Below, one piece after another: positions 10,814 through 23,831 of a stretch of DNA of 64,000 nt. Position 1 is the first letter of the stretch. Each line of letters opens with the position of its first letter. This DNA is from Phytophthora colocasiae (Eukaryota > Oomycota > Peronosporomycetes > Peronosporales > Peronosporaceae): NCBI GenBank assembly GCA_018806915.1, contig JAGKQI010000064.1, positions 1 through 64,000 on the forward strand, read 5' to 3'. The notes beneath the pieces are model-generated. The model was not told where the DNA came from, made no database searches, and was given only the letters and a program-made list of their open reading frames with translations. The position numbers and the translations under genes were made by a program.

Positions 10814-11970
10814 GTGGCAAGCTAGTAGTGGTCCTTTGCAACTGACAAATGGCAAGTCGCTTGAAGAACTCGGTTTGATCACGTTCGCATGAAAACAAAC
10901 GCTGCGATCGAAGCAGCTTCTAGTAGTCGGTAGGAGTGTGTCCGATTGACTTTCGCGACAGGTAAAACAACAATGGAACACAATGTCGTTTACGTTTTCA
11001 ACCTATTGCAAAATACGTATTGCAAAAGATTTCTTGCATGGAACCAAAAACAAGATCGGAAATACCGGTCGTATCCATAAGTTGGATTCGTATCCATATT
11101 TTGGATACGGTCGATAAAAGGATTTCTACGTTTAGAAATCGAGAAAGAATGGTCGTGTAGTTCAGTTGATCAAGCGTTTGTTGGCTAGCCTGCCGAAATG
11201 GTCATCAGTGAAGTTTGACATCAAATTCTACGGGTGCTCTACGGGTGCCGACGTCGCATTGGTGAATAGATCAAAGGCCGAACTTTTATCAAGGCCTTCG
11301 TTTTGCTTTGCTTCGTTGGTAGAAAAGTCGCCAAAAGTGGACTTGGCACTTTTGCGGAGGACGATAGTATGCTGGCAGTTCTGACTTTGGGCGCGTCTGG
11401 CAGTGCGGACTTGTCCATTTCGCGTTTCCTAGTTTTGCATTTTGCGATTTTGCGTGTGTGTTTTTCAGTTTTAGCAAATCAGATGTGCTTTCTTGCTCAG
11501 TTTTTAGCATCTGATATCAACAAATATCCCTACCTCCTCTTTCTCTCTCTCTCTGCTCAATTTTTATATGAGTCTTTTATATGGCAAAGGCATTCGTGAT
11601 GCATTTATTTTACCGATGCTGTTCTGAATACGTATCCAAGTTGGAAATTGATAGAAGGGTGCCACGTTTATAATTTCAAACAACAAACTCGGCAGGCAGA
11701 GTGGAAAGCATGGCGCTGAACAAGTATATGATCTAGTACCAAGAGTGAAAAGTGACATGACCTGTACTGATTGATTGAGTAGAGCGTCGGAGAAGGCAAC
11801 CTGAAGTCGTTTTCACAGAAAAGTACTGGGCCAAGGCTATCAAACGAAATGGGGGGATTGGATCTTCGTTTTTCAGCTTCAGCAGTTCCCCACAACACGA
11901 TTTGCCTCCCACAGAGCAAGTCGAGTACAAGCAAACAAGCAAACCAGCAAACCAGCAAGCGCCCAGCAAG

Positions 11971-12474
11971 ATGAAGTTCAGCACGTTTCTCGTCGCCACG
12001 ATGGCCATCCTCGGTGCCGTCTCCGCTGCAGACCAGCCTCTCGTCAAGACGCCGGCCGACGCACTGGAGAAGATCCAAGCGACCGCCTTGCCCGATGGCG
12101 TCACGCTGACGGGAACCGCCGAGAAGATCGACCCGCCTGCCGATGCTGGTGCTACGGAGCCGAAGGAAGTTGACGTTGCGAACAAGGGCGACAAGGACGA
12201 TGACAAGAAGGAGCAGCTCGGCTGGGGTGTCGGTGGTCTAGGAGGTCTTGGAGGACTTGGAGGACTTGGAGGTTGGGGTGCTGGTGGTTGGGGCGTCGGA
12301 GGCTGGGGTGGTTGGGGCGGCTGGGGCGGCTTCGGGCCCTACCGCTTCGGATTCATGTGCGGTGGTGTTCCTGGCTGGGCCTACCCGATGGGCTACTGGA
12401 ATCGCTATGGTGCTGGATTGTACGGTGGTGGTTGTGGCCTTGGCATGTCTTACGGCGGTCTCTACTACTGCTAA
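11971..12474 (+). CDS. Secreted Gly/Trp-rich protein, array copy 7
   Basis: 167 aa with T45 and the GGTGGTCTAGGA allele, but with the TAGCAGTGACC 3' flank and the TTACTGG variant of copy 3. The combination shows exchange between units. Confidence 0.93.
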   Translation: MKFSTFLVATMAILGAVSAADQPLVKTPADALEKIQATALPDGVTLTGTAEKIDPPADAGATEPKEVDVANKGDKDDDKKEQLGWGVGGLGGLGGLGGLGGWGAGGWGVGGWGGWGGWGGFGPYRFGFMCGGVPGWAYPMGYWNRYGAGLYGGGCGLGMSYGGLYYC

Positions 12475-13633
12475 GTGGCAAGCTAGCAGTGACCTTTTGC
12501 AAATGGCAACTGGCAAGTTACTGGAAGAACTCGGTTTGATCACGTTCGCATGAAAACAAACGCTGCGATCGAAGCAGCTTCTAGTAGTCGGTAGGAGTGT
12601 GTCCGATTGACTTTCGCGACGGGTAAAACAAGAATGGAACACAATGTCGTTTACGTTTTCAACCTATTGCAAAATACGTATTGCAAAAGATTTCTTGCAT
12701 GGAACCAAAAACAAGATCGGAAATACCGGTCGTATCCATAAGTTGGATTCGTATCCATATTTTGGATACGGTCGATAAAAGGATTTCTACGTTTAGAAAT
12801 CGAGAAAGAATGGTCGTGTAGTTCAGTTGATCAAGCGTTTGTTGGCTAGTCACGCTGCCGAAATGGTCATCAGTGAAGTTTGACATCAAATTCTACGGGT
12901 GCTCTACGGGTGCCGACGTCGCATTGGTGAATAGATCAAAGGCCGAACTTTTATCAAGGCCTTCGTTTTGCTTTTGCTTGGTTGGTAGAGAAGTCGCCAA
13001 AAGTGGACGTGGCACTTTCGCGGATGACGATAGTATGCTGGCAGTTCTGACTTTGGGCGCGTCTGGCAGTGCGGACTTGTCCATTTCGCGCTTCCTAGTC
13101 TTGCATTTTGCGATTTTGCGTGTGTGTTTTTCATTTCTAGCAAATCAGATGTGCTTTCTTGCTCAGTTTTTAGCATCTGATATCAACAAATATCCCTACC
13201 TCTCTCTCTCTCTCTCTGCTCAATTTTTATATGAGTCTTTTATATGGCGAAGGCATTCGTGATGCATTTATTTTACCGATGCTGTTCTGAATACGTATCC
13301 AAGTTGGAAATTGATAGAAGGGTGCCACGTTTGTAATTTCAAACAACAAACTCGGCAGGCAGAGTGGAAAGCATGGCGCTGAACAAGTATATGATCTAGT
13401 ACCAAGAGTGAAAAGTGACATGACCTGTACTGATTGATTGAGTAGAGCGTCGGAGAAGGCAACCTGAAGTCGTTTTCACAGAAAAGTACTGGGCCAAGGC
13501 TATCAAACGAAATGGGGGGATTGGATCTTCGTTTTTCAGCTTCAGCAGTTCCCCACAACACGATTTGCCTCCCACAGAGCAAGTCGAGTACAAGCAAACA
13601 AGCAAACCAGCAAACCAGCAAGCGCCCAGCAAG

Positions 13634-14128
13634 ATGAAGTTCAGCACGTTTCTCGTCGCCACGATGGCCATCCTCGGTGCCGTCTCCGCTGCAGACCAGC
13701 CTCTCGTCAAGACGCCGGCCGACGCACTGGAGAAGATCCAAGCGACCGCCTTGCCCGATGGCGTCACGCTGACGGGAACCGCCGAGAAGATCGACCCGCC
13801 TGCCGATGCTGGTGCTACGGAGCCGAAGGAAGTTGACGTTGCGAACAAGGGCGACAAGGACGATGACAAGAAGGAGCAGCTCGGCTGGGGTGTCGGAGGT
13901 CTTGGAGGTCTTGGAGGACTTGGAGGTTGGGGTGCTGGTGGTTGGGGCGTCGGAGGCTGGGGTGGTTGGGGCGGCTGGGGCGGCTTCGGGCCCTACCGCT
14001 TCGGATTCATGTGCGGTGGTGTTCCTGGCTGGGCCTACCCGATGGGCTACTGGAATCGCTATGGTGCTGGATTGTACGGTGGTGGTTGTGGCCTTGGCAT
14101 GTCTTACGGCGGTCTCTACTACTGCTAA
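13634..14128 (+). CDS. Secreted Gly/Trp-rich protein, array copy 8
   Basis: 164 aa, majority form. The TAGCAGTGACC 3' flank is followed by a unit lacking the doubled CTACGGGTG segment. Confidence 0.93.
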   Translation: MKFSTFLVATMAILGAVSAADQPLVKTPADALEKIQATALPDGVTLTGTAEKIDPPADAGATEPKEVDVANKGDKDDDKKEQLGWGVGGLGGLGGLGGWGAGGWGVGGWGGWGGWGGFGPYRFGFMCGGVPGWAYPMGYWNRYGAGLYGGGCGLGMSYGGLYYC

Positions 14129-15269
14129 GTGGCAAGCTAGCAGTGACCTTTTGCAAATGGCAACTGGCAAGTCGCTTAAAGAACTCGGTTTGATCACGTT
14201 CGCATGAAAACAAACGCTGCGATCGAAGCAGCTTCTAGTAGTCGGTAGGAGTGTGTCCGATTGACTTTCGCGACGGGTAAAACAAGAATGGAACACAATG
14301 TCGTTTACGTTTTCAACCTATTGCAAAATACGTATTGCAAAAGATTTCTTGCATGGAACCAAAAACAAGATCGGAAATACCGGTCGTATCCATAAGTTGG
14401 ATTCGTATCCATATTTTGGATACGGTCGATAAAAGGATTTCTACGTTTAGAAATCGAGAAAGAATGGTCGTGTAGTTCAGTTGATCAAGCGTTTGTTGGC
14501 TAGCCTGCCGAAATGGTCATCAGTGAAGTTTGACATCAAATTCTACGGGTGCCGACGTCGCATTGGTGAATAGATCAAAGGCCGAACTTTTATCAAGGCC
14601 TTCGTTTTGCTTTGCTTCGTTGGTAGAAAAGTCGCCAAAAGTGGACTTGGCACTTTTGCGGAGGACGATAGTATGCTGGCAGTTCTGACTTTGGGCGCGT
14701 CTGGCAGTGCGGACTTGTCCATTTCGCGTTTCCTAGTTTTGCATTTTGCGATTTTGCTATGTTTTTCATTTCTAGCAAATCAGATGTGCTTTCTTGCTCA
14801 GTTTTTAGCATCTGATATCAACAAATATCCCTACCTCCTCTTTCTCTCTCTCTCTGCTCAATTTTTATATGAGTCTTTTATATGGCAAAGGCATTCGTGA
14901 TGCATTTATTTTACCGATGCTGTTCTGAATACGTATCCAAGTTGTAAATTGATAGAAGGGTGCCACGTTTGTAATTTCAAACAACAAACTCGGCAGGCAG
15001 AGTGGAAAGCATGGCGCTGAACAAGTATATGATCTAGTACCAAGAGTGAAAAGTGACATGACCTGTACTGATTGATTGAGTAGAGCGTCGGAGAAGGCAA
15101 CCTGAAGTCGTTTTCACAGAAAAGTACTGGGCCAAGGCTATCAAACGAAATGGGGATTGGATCTTCGTTTTTCAGCTTCAGCAGTTCCCCACAACACGAT
15201 TTGCCTCCCACAGAGCAAGTCGAGTACAAGCAAACAAGCAAACCAGCAAACCAGCAAGCGCCCAGCAAG

Positions 15270-15764
15270 ATGAAGTTCAGCACGTTTCTCGTCGCCACGA
15301 TGGCCATCCTCGGTGCCGTCTCCGCTGCAGACCAGCCTCTCGTCAAGACGCCGGCCGACGCACTGGAGAAGATCCAAGCGACCGCCTTGCCCGATGGCGT
15401 AACGCTGACGGGAACCGCCGAGAAGATCGACCCGCCTGCCGATGCTGGTGCTACGGAGCCGAAGGAAGTTGACGTTGCGAACAAGGGCGACAAGGACGAT
15501 GACAAGAAGGAGCAGCTCGGCTGGGGTGTCGGAGGTCTTGGAGGTCTTGGAGGACTTGGAGGTTGGGGTGCTGGTGGTTGGGGCGTCGGAGGCTGGGGTG
15601 GTTGGGGCGGCTGGGGCGGCTTCGGGCCCTACCGCTTCGGATTCATGTGCGGTGGTGTTCCTGGCTGGGCCTACCCGATGGGCTACTGGAATCGCTATGG
15701 TGCTGGATTGTACGGTGGTGGTTGTGGCCTTGGCATGTCTTACGGCGGTCTCTACTACTGCTAA
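15270..15764 (+). CDS. Secreted Gly/Trp-rich protein, array copy 9
   Basis: 164 aa, majority form. It is the first copy with GTA instead of GTC at Val44 (silent), which then dominates the right half of the array. The frame is open upstream to 15150 because two G are missing from the leader G run. Confidence 0.93.
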   Translation: MKFSTFLVATMAILGAVSAADQPLVKTPADALEKIQATALPDGVTLTGTAEKIDPPADAGATEPKEVDVANKGDKDDDKKEQLGWGVGGLGGLGGLGGWGAGGWGVGGWGGWGGWGGFGPYRFGFMCGGVPGWAYPMGYWNRYGAGLYGGGCGLGMSYGGLYYC

Positions 15765-16917
15765 GTGGCAAGCTAGCAGTGACCTTTTGCAAATGGCAAC
15801 TGGCAAGTCGCTTAAAGAACTCGGTTTGATCACGTTCGCATGAAAACAAACGCTGCGATCGAAGCAGCTTCTAGTAGTCGGTAGGAGTGTGTCCGATTGA
15901 CTTTCGCGACAGGTAAAACAACAATGGAACACAATGTCGTTTACGTTTTCAACCTATTGCAAAATACGTATTGCAAAAGATTTCTTGCATGGAACCAAAA
16001 ACAAGATCGGAAATACCGGTCGTATCCATAAGTTGGATTCGTATCCATATTTTGGATACGGTCGATAAAAGGATTTCTACGTTTAGAAATCGAGAAAGAA
16101 TGGTCGTGTAGTTCAGTTGATTAAGCGTTTGTTGGCTAGCCTGCCGAAATGGTCATCAGTGAAGTTTGACATCAAATTCTACGGTGCTCTACGGGTGCCG
16201 ACGTCGCATTGGTGAATAGATCAAAGGCCGAACTTTTATCATGGCCTTCTTTTTGCTTTGCTTGTTTGTTATAAAAGTCGCAAAAAGTGGACGTGGCACT
16301 TTCGCGGATGAGGGATAGTATGCTGGCAGTTCTGACTTTGGGCGCGTCTGGCAGTGCGGACTCGTCCATTTCGCGTTTCCTAGTTTTGCATTTTGCGATT
16401 TTGCGTGTGTGTTTTTCATTTCTAGCAAATCAGATGTGCTTTCTTGCTCAGTTTTTAGCATCTGATATCAACAAATATCCCTACCTCCTCTCTCTCTCTC
16501 TGCTCAATTTTTATATGAGTCTTTTATATGGCAAAGGCATTCGTGATGCATTTATTTTACCGATGCTGTTCTGAATACGTATCCAAGTTGGAAATTGATA
16601 GAAGGGTGCCACGTTTGTAATTTCAAACAACAAACTCGGCAGGCAGAGTGGAAAGCATGGCGCTGAACAAGTATATGATCTAGTACCAAGAGTGAAAAGT
16701 GACATGACCTGTACTGATTGATTGAGTAGAGCGTCGGAGAAGGCAACCTGAAGTCGTTTTCACAGAAAAGTACTGGGCCAAGGCTATCAAACGAAATGGG
16801 GGGATTGGATCTTCGTTTTTCAGCTTCAGCAGTTCCCCACAACACGATTTGCCTCCCACAGAGCAAGTCGAGTACAAGCAAACAAGCAAACCAGCAAACC
16901 AGCAAGCGCCCAGCAAG

Positions 16918-17421
16918 ATGAAGTTCAGCACGTTTCTCGTCGCCACGATGGCCATCCTCGGTGCCGTCTCCGCTGCAGACCAGCCTCTCGTCAAGACGCC
17001 GGCCGACGCACTGGAGAAGATCCAAGCGACCGCCTTGCCCGATGGCGTAACGCTGACGGGAACCGCCGAGAAGATCGACCCGCCTGCCGATGCTGGTGCT
17101 ACGGAGCCGAAGGAAGTTGACGTTGCGAACAAGGGCGACAAGGACGATGACAAGAAGGAGCAGCTCGGCTGGGGTGTCGGAGGTCTTGGAGGTCTTGGAG
17201 GTCTTGGAGGACTTGGAGGTTGGGGTGCTGGTGGTTGGGGCGTCGGAGGCTGGGGTGGTTGGGGCGGCTGGGGCGGCTTCGGGCCCTACCGCTTCGGATT
17301 CATGTGCGGTGGTGTTCCTGGCTGGGCCTACCCGATGGGCTACTGGAATCGCTATGGTGCTGGATTGTACGGTGGTGGTTGTGGCCTTGGCATGTCTTAC
17401 GGCGGTCTCTACTACTGCTAA
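16918..17421 (+). CDS. Secreted Gly/Trp-rich protein, array copy 10
   Basis: 167 aa with T45 and the GGAGGTCTTGG form of the extra triplet, as in copy 1. The 3' flank is a hybrid: TAGTAGTGGTCC start but CTTAAAG end, one of the clearest recombinants. Confidence 0.93.
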   Translation: MKFSTFLVATMAILGAVSAADQPLVKTPADALEKIQATALPDGVTLTGTAEKIDPPADAGATEPKEVDVANKGDKDDDKKEQLGWGVGGLGGLGGLGGLGGWGAGGWGVGGWGGWGGWGGFGPYRFGFMCGGVPGWAYPMGYWNRYGAGLYGGGCGLGMSYGGLYYC

Positions 17422-18558
17422 GTGGCAAGCTAGTAGTGGTCCTTTGCAAATGACAAATGGCAAGTCGCTTAAAGAACTCGGTTTGATCACGTTCGCATGA
17501 AAACAAACGCTGCGATCGAAGCAGCTTCTAGTAGTCGGTAGGAGTGTGTCCGATTGACTTTCGCGACAGGTAAAACAAGAATGGAACACAATGTCGTTTA
17601 CGTTTTCAACCTATTGCAAAATACGTATTGCAAAAGATTTCTTGCATGGAACCAAAAACAAGATCGGAAATACCGGTCGTATCCATAAGTTGGATTCGTA
17701 TCCATATTTTGGATACGGTCGATAAAAGGATTTCTACGTTTAGAAATCGAGAAAGAATGGTCGTGTAGTTCAGTTGATTAAGCGTTTGTTGGCTAGCCTG
17801 CCGAAATGGTCATCAGTGAAGTTTGACATCAAATTCTACGGGTGCCGACGTCGCATTGGTGAATAGATCAAAGGCCGAACTTTTATCAAGGCCTTCGTTT
17901 TGCTTTGCTTCGTTGGTAGAAAAGTCGCCAAAAGTGGACTTGGCACTTTTGCGGAGGACGATAGTATGCTGGCAGTTCTGACTTTGGGCGCGTCTGGCAG
18001 TGCGGACTTGTCCATTTCGCGTTTCCTAGTTTTGCATTTTGCGATTTTATTTTTTCATTTCTAGCAAATCAGATGTGCTTTCTTGCTCAGTTTTAGCATC
18101 TGATATCAACAAATATCCCTACCTCCTCTTCTCTCTCTCTCTGCTCAATTTTTATATTAGTCTTTTATATGGCGAAGGCATTCGTGATGCATTTATTTTA
18201 CCGATGCTGTTCTGAATACGTATCCAAGTTGGAAATTGATAGAAGGGTGCCACGTTTGTAATTTCAAACAACAAACTCGGCAGGCAGAGTGGAAAGCATG
18301 GCGCTGAACAAGTATATGATCTAGTACCAAGAGTGAAAAGTGACATGACCTGTACTGATTGATTGAGTAGAGCGTCGGAGAAGGCAACCTGAAGTCGTTT
18401 TCACAGAAAAGTACTGGGCCAAGGCTATCAAACGAAATGGGGGGATTGGATCTTCGTTTTTCAGCTTCAGCAGTTCCCCACAACACGATTTGCCTCCCAC
18501 AGAGCAAGTCGAGTACAAGCAAACAAGCAAACCAGCAAACCAGCAAGCGCCCAGCAAG

Positions 18559-19053
18559 ATGAAGTTCAGCACGTTTCTCGTCGCCACGATGGCCATCCTC
18601 GGTGCCGTCTCCGCTGCAGACCAGCCTCTCGTCAAGACGCCGGCCGACGCACTGGAGAAGATCCAAGCGACCGCCTTGCCCGATGGCGTCACGCTGACGG
18701 GAACCGCCGAGAAGATCGACCCGCCTGCCGATGCTGGTGCTACGGAGCCGAAGGAAGTTGACGTTGCGAACAAGGGCGACAAGGACGATGACAAGAAGGA
18801 GCAGCTCGGCTGGGGTGTCGGAGGTCTTGGAGGTCTTGGAGGACTTGGAGGTTGGGGTGCTGGTGGTTGGGGCGTCGGAGGCTGGGGTGGTTGGGGCGGC
18901 TGGGGCGGCTTCGGGCCCTACCGCTTCGGATTCATGTGCGGTGGTGTTCCTGGCTGGGCCTACCCGATGGGCTACTGGAATCGCTATGGTGCTGGATTGT
19001 ACGGTGGTGGTTGTGGCCTTGGCATGTCTTACGGCGGTCTCTACTACTGCTAA
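18559..19053 (+). CDS. Secreted Gly/Trp-rich protein, array copy 11
   Basis: 164 aa, majority form, GTC at Val44, full TAGTAGTGGTCC type 3' flank. It is the last copy whose upstream region keeps the 40-bp GATGCATTTATT...CGTATCC segment. Confidence 0.93.
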   Translation: MKFSTFLVATMAILGAVSAADQPLVKTPADALEKIQATALPDGVTLTGTAEKIDPPADAGATEPKEVDVANKGDKDDDKKEQLGWGVGGLGGLGGLGGWGAGGWGVGGWGGWGGWGGFGPYRFGFMCGGVPGWAYPMGYWNRYGAGLYGGGCGLGMSYGGLYYC

Positions 19054-20152
19054 GTGGCAAGCTAGTAGTGGTCCTTTGCAAATGACAAATGGCAAGTCGC
19101 TTGAAGAACTCGGTTTGATCACGTTCGCATGAAAACAAACGCTGCGATCGAAGCAGCTTCTAGTAGTCGGTAGGAGTGTGTCCGATTGACTTTCGCGACA
19201 GGTAAAACAACAATGGAACACAATGTCGTTTACGTTTTCAACCTATTGCAAAATACGTATTGCAAAAGATTTCTTGCATGGAACCAAAAACAAGATCGGA
19301 AATACCGGTCGTATCCATAAGTTGGATTCGTATCCATATTTTGGATACGGTCGATAAAAGGATTTCTACGTTTAGAAATCGAGAAAGAATGGTCGTGTAG
19401 TTCAGTTGATCAAGCGTTTGTTGGCTAGCCTGCCGAAATGGTCATCAGTGAAGTTTGACATCAAATTCTACGGGTGCCGACGTCGCATTGGTGAATAGAT
19501 CAAAGGCCGAACTTTTATCAAGGCCTTCGTTTTGCTTTGCTTCGTTGGTAGAAAAGTCGCCAAAAGTGGACTTGGCACTTTTGCGGAGGACGATAGTATG
19601 CTGGCAGTTCTGACTTTGGGCGCGTCTGGCAGTGCGGACTTGTCCATTTCGCGTTTCCTAGTTTTGCATTTTGCGATTTTATTTTCTCATTTCTAGCAAA
19701 TCAGATGTGCTTTCTTGCTCAGTTTTTAGCATCTGATATCAACAAATATCCCTACCTCCTCTTTCTCTCTCTCTCTGCTCAATTTTTATATGAGTCTTTT
19801 ATATGGCAAAGGCATTCGTAAGTTGGAAATTGATAGAAGGGTGCCACATTTGTAATTTCAAACAACAAACTCGGCAGGCAGAGTGGAAAGCATGGCGCTG
19901 AACAAGTATATGATCTAGTACCAAGAGTGAAAAGTGACATGACCTGTACTGATTGATTGAGTAGAGCGTCGGAGAAGGCAACCTGAAGTCGTTTTCACAG
20001 AAAAGTACTGGGCCAAGGCTATCAAACGAAATGGGGGGATTGGATCTTCGTTTTTCAGCTTCAGCAGTTCCCCACAACACGATTTGCCTCCCACAGAGCA
20101 AGTCGAGTACAAGCAAACAAGCAAACCAGCAAACCAGCAAGCGCCCAGCAAG

Positions 20153-20647
20153 ATGAAGTTCAGCACGTTTCTCGTCGCCACGATGGCCATCCTCGGTGCC
20201 GTCTCCGCTGCAGACCAGCCTCTCGTCAAGACGCCGGCCGACGCACTGGAGAAGATCCAAGCGACCGCCTTGCCCGATGGCGTCACGCTGACGGGAACCG
20301 CCGAGAAGATCGACCCGCCTGCCGATGCTGGTGCTACGGAGCCGAAGGAAGTTGACGTTGCGAACAAGGGCGACAAGGACGATGACAAGAAGGAGCAGCT
20401 CGGCTGGGGTGTCGGAGGTCTTGGAGGTCTTGGAGGACTTGGAGGTTGGGGTGCTGGTGGTTGGGGCGTCGGAGGCTGGGGTGGTTGGGGCGGCTGGGGC
20501 GGCTTCGGGCCCTACCGCTTCGGATTCATGTGCGGTGGTGTTCCTGGCTGGGCCTACCCGATGGGCTACTGGAATCGCTATGGTGCTGGATTGTACGGTG
20601 GTGGTTGTGGCCTTGGCATGTCTTACGGCGGTCTCTACTACTGCTAA
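20153..20647 (+). CDS. Secreted Gly/Trp-rich protein, array copy 12
   Basis: 164 aa, majority form. It is the first copy with the 40-bp deletion between GGCATTCGT and AAGTTGG, about 330 bp upstream of the ATG; all later copies share it. Confidence 0.93.
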   Translation: MKFSTFLVATMAILGAVSAADQPLVKTPADALEKIQATALPDGVTLTGTAEKIDPPADAGATEPKEVDVANKGDKDDDKKEQLGWGVGGLGGLGGLGGWGAGGWGVGGWGGWGGWGGFGPYRFGFMCGGVPGWAYPMGYWNRYGAGLYGGGCGLGMSYGGLYYC

Positions 20648-21743
20648 GTGGCAAGCTAGTAGTGGTCCTTTGCAAATGACAAATGGCAAGTCGCTTGAAG
20701 AACTCGGTTTGATCACGTTCGCATGAAAACAAACGCTGCGATCGAAGCAGCTTCTAGTAGTCGGTAGGAGTGTGTCCGATTGACTTTCGCGACGGGTAAA
20801 ACAAGAATGGAACACAATGTCGTTTACGTTTTCAACCTATTGCAAAATACGTATTGCAAAAGATTTCTTGCATGGAACCAAAAACAAGATCGGAAATACC
20901 GGTCGTATCCATAAGTTGGATTCGTATCCATATTTTGGATACGGTCGATAAAAGGATTTCTACGTTTAGAAATCGAGAAAGAATGGTCGTGTAGTTCAGT
21001 TGATTAAGCGTTTGTTGGCTAGCCTGCCGAAATGGTCATCAGTGAAGTTTGACATCAAATTCTACGGGTGCCGACGTCGCATTGGTGAATAGATCAAAGG
21101 CCGAACTTTTATCAAGGCCTTCGTTTTGCTTTGCTTCGTTGGTAGAAAAGTCGCCAAAAGTGGACTTGGCACTTTTGCGGAGGACGATAGTATGCTGGCA
21201 GTTCTGACTTTGGGCGCGTCTGGCAGTGCGGACTTGTCCATTTCGCGTTTCCTAGTTTTGCATTTTGCGATTTTATTTTCTCATTTCTAGCAAATCAGAT
21301 GTGCTTTCTTGCTCAGTTTTTAGCATCTGATATCAACAAATATCCCTACCTCCTCTTTCTCTCTCTCTGCTCAATTTTTATATGAGTCTTTATATGGCAA
21401 AGGCATTCGTAAGTTGGAAATTGATAGAAGGGTGCCACATTTGTAATTTCAAACAACAAACTCGGCAGGCAGAGTGGAAAGCATGGCGCTGAACAAGTAT
21501 ATGATCTAGTACCAAGAGTGAAAAGTGACATGACCTGTACTGATTGATTGAGTAGAGCGTCGGAGAAGGCAACCTGAAGTCGTTTTCACAGAAAAGTACT
21601 GGGCCAAGGCTATCAAACGAAATGGGGGGATTGGATCTTCGTTTTTCAGCTTCAGCAGTTCCCCACAACACGATTTGCCTCCCACAGAGCAAGTCGAGTA
21701 CAAGCAAACAAGCAAACCAGCAAACCAGCAAGCGCCCAGCAAG

Positions 21744-22238
21744 ATGAAGTTCAGCACGTTTCTCGTCGCCACGATGGCCATCCTCGGTGCCGTCTCCGCT
21801 GCAGACCAGCCTCTCGTCAAGACGCCGGCCGACGCACTGGAGAAGATCCAAGCGACCGCGTTGCCCGATGGCGTAACGCTGACGGGAACCGCCGAGAAGA
21901 TCGACCCGCCTGCCGATGCTGGTGCTACGGAGCCGAAGGAAGTTGACGTTGCGAACAAGGGCGACAAGGACGATGACAAGAAGGAGCAGCTCGGCTGGGG
22001 TGTCGGAGGTCTTGGAGGTCTTGGAGGACTTGGAGGTTGGGGTGCTGGTGGTTGGGGCGTCGGAGGCTGGGGTGGTTGGGGCGGCTGGGGCGGCTTCGGG
22101 CCCTACCGCTTCGGATTCATGTGCGGTGGTGTTCCTGGCTGGGCCTACCCGATGGGCTACTGGAATCGCTATGGTGCTGGATTGTACGGTGGTGGTTGTG
22201 GCCTTGGCATGTCTTACGGCGGTCTCTACTACTGCTAA
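21744..22238 (+). CDS. Secreted Gly/Trp-rich protein, array copy 13
   Basis: 164 aa, majority form. Silent GCG before TTGCCC at Ala39 (also in copies 14, 16 and 18). The 3' flank has GATCACTTTCG. Confidence 0.93.
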   Translation: MKFSTFLVATMAILGAVSAADQPLVKTPADALEKIQATALPDGVTLTGTAEKIDPPADAGATEPKEVDVANKGDKDDDKKEQLGWGVGGLGGLGGLGGWGAGGWGVGGWGGWGGWGGFGPYRFGFMCGGVPGWAYPMGYWNRYGAGLYGGGCGLGMSYGGLYYC

Positions 22239-23336
22239 GTGGCAAGCTAGTAGTGGTCCTTTGCAAATGACAAATGGCAAGTCGCTTGAAGAACTCGGTT
22301 TGATCACTTTCGCATGAAAACAAACGCTGCGATCGAAGCAGCTTCTAGTAGTCGGTAGGAGTGTGTCCGATTGACTTTCGCGACGGGTAAAACAAGAATG
22401 GAACACAATGTCGTTTACGTTTTCAACCTATTGCAAAATACGTATTGCAAAAGATTTCTTGCATGGAACCAAAAACAAGATCGGAAATACCGGTCGTATC
22501 CATAAGTTGGATTCGTATCCATATTTTGGATACGGTCGATAAAAAGGATTTCTACGTTTAGAAATCGAGAAAGAATGGTCGTGTAGTTCAGTTGATCAAG
22601 CGTTTGTTGGCTAGCCTGCCGAAATGGTCATCAGTGAAGTTTGACATCAAATTCTACGGGTGCCGACGTCGCATTGGTGAATAGATCAAAGGCCGAACTT
22701 TTATCAAGGCCTTCGTTTTGCTTTGCTTCGTTGGTAGAAAAGTCGCCAAAAGTGGACTTGGCACTTTTGCGGAGGACGATAGTATGCTGGCAGTTCTGAC
22801 TTTGGGCGCGTCTGGCAGTGCGGACTTGTCCATTTCGCGTTTCCTAGTTTTGCATTTTGCGATTTTATTTTCTCATTTCTAGCAAATCAGATGTGCTTTC
22901 TTGCTCAGTTTTTAGCATCTGATATCAACAAATATCCCTACCTCCTCTTTCTCTCTCTCTGCTCAATTTTTATATGAGTCTTTTATATGGCAAAGGCATT
23001 CGTAAGTTGGAAATTGATAGAAGGGTGCCACATTTGTAATTTCAAACAACAAACTCGGCAGGCAGAGTGGAAAGCATGGCGCTGAACAAGTATATGATCT
23101 AGTACCAAGAGTGAAAAGTGACATGACCTGTACTGATTGATTGAGTAGAGCGTCGGAGAAGGCAACCTGAAGTCGTTTTCACAGAAAAGTACTGGGCCAA
23201 GGCTATCAAACGAAATGGGGGGATTGGATCTTCGTTTTTCAGCTTCAGCAGTTCCCCACAACACGATTTGCCTCCCACAGAGCAAGTCGAGTACAAGCAA
23301 ACAAGCAAACCAGCAAACCAGCAAGCGCCCAGCAAG

Positions 23337-23831
23337 ATGAAGTTCAGCACGTTTCTCGTCGCCACGATGGCCATCCTCGGTGCCGTCTCCGCTGCAGACC
23401 AGCCTCTCGTCAAGACGCCGGCCGACGCACTGGAGAAGATCCAAGCGACCGCGTTGCCCGATGGCGTAACGCTGACGGGAACCGCCGAGAAGATCGACCC
23501 GCCTGCCGATGCTGGTGCTACGGAGCCGAAGGAAGTTGACGTTGCGAACAAGGGCGACAAGGACGATGACAAGAAGGAGCAGCTCGGCTGGGGTGTCGGA
23601 GGTCTTGGAGGTCTTGGAGGACTTGGAGGTTGGGGTGCTGGTGGTTGGGGCGTCGGAGGCTGGGGTGGTTGGGGCGGCTGGGGCGGCTTCGGGCCCTACC
23701 GCTTCGGATTCATGTGCGGTGGTGTTCCTGGCTGGGCCTACCTGATGGGCTACTGGAATCGCTATGGTGCTGGATTGTACGGTGGTGGTTGTGGCCTTGG
23801 CATGTCTTACGGCGGTCTCTACTACTGCTAA
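23337..23831 (+). CDS. Secreted Gly/Trp-rich protein, array copy 14
   Basis: 164 aa with P136L (WAYLMGYW), plus the silent Ala39 GCG. P136L recurs in copies 16, 17 and 24, separated by copies without it. Confidence 0.93.
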   Translation: MKFSTFLVATMAILGAVSAADQPLVKTPADALEKIQATALPDGVTLTGTAEKIDPPADAGATEPKEVDVANKGDKDDDKKEQLGWGVGGLGGLGGLGGWGAGGWGVGGWGGWGGWGGFGPYRFGFMCGGVPGWAYLMGYWNRYGAGLYGGGCGLGMSYGGLYYC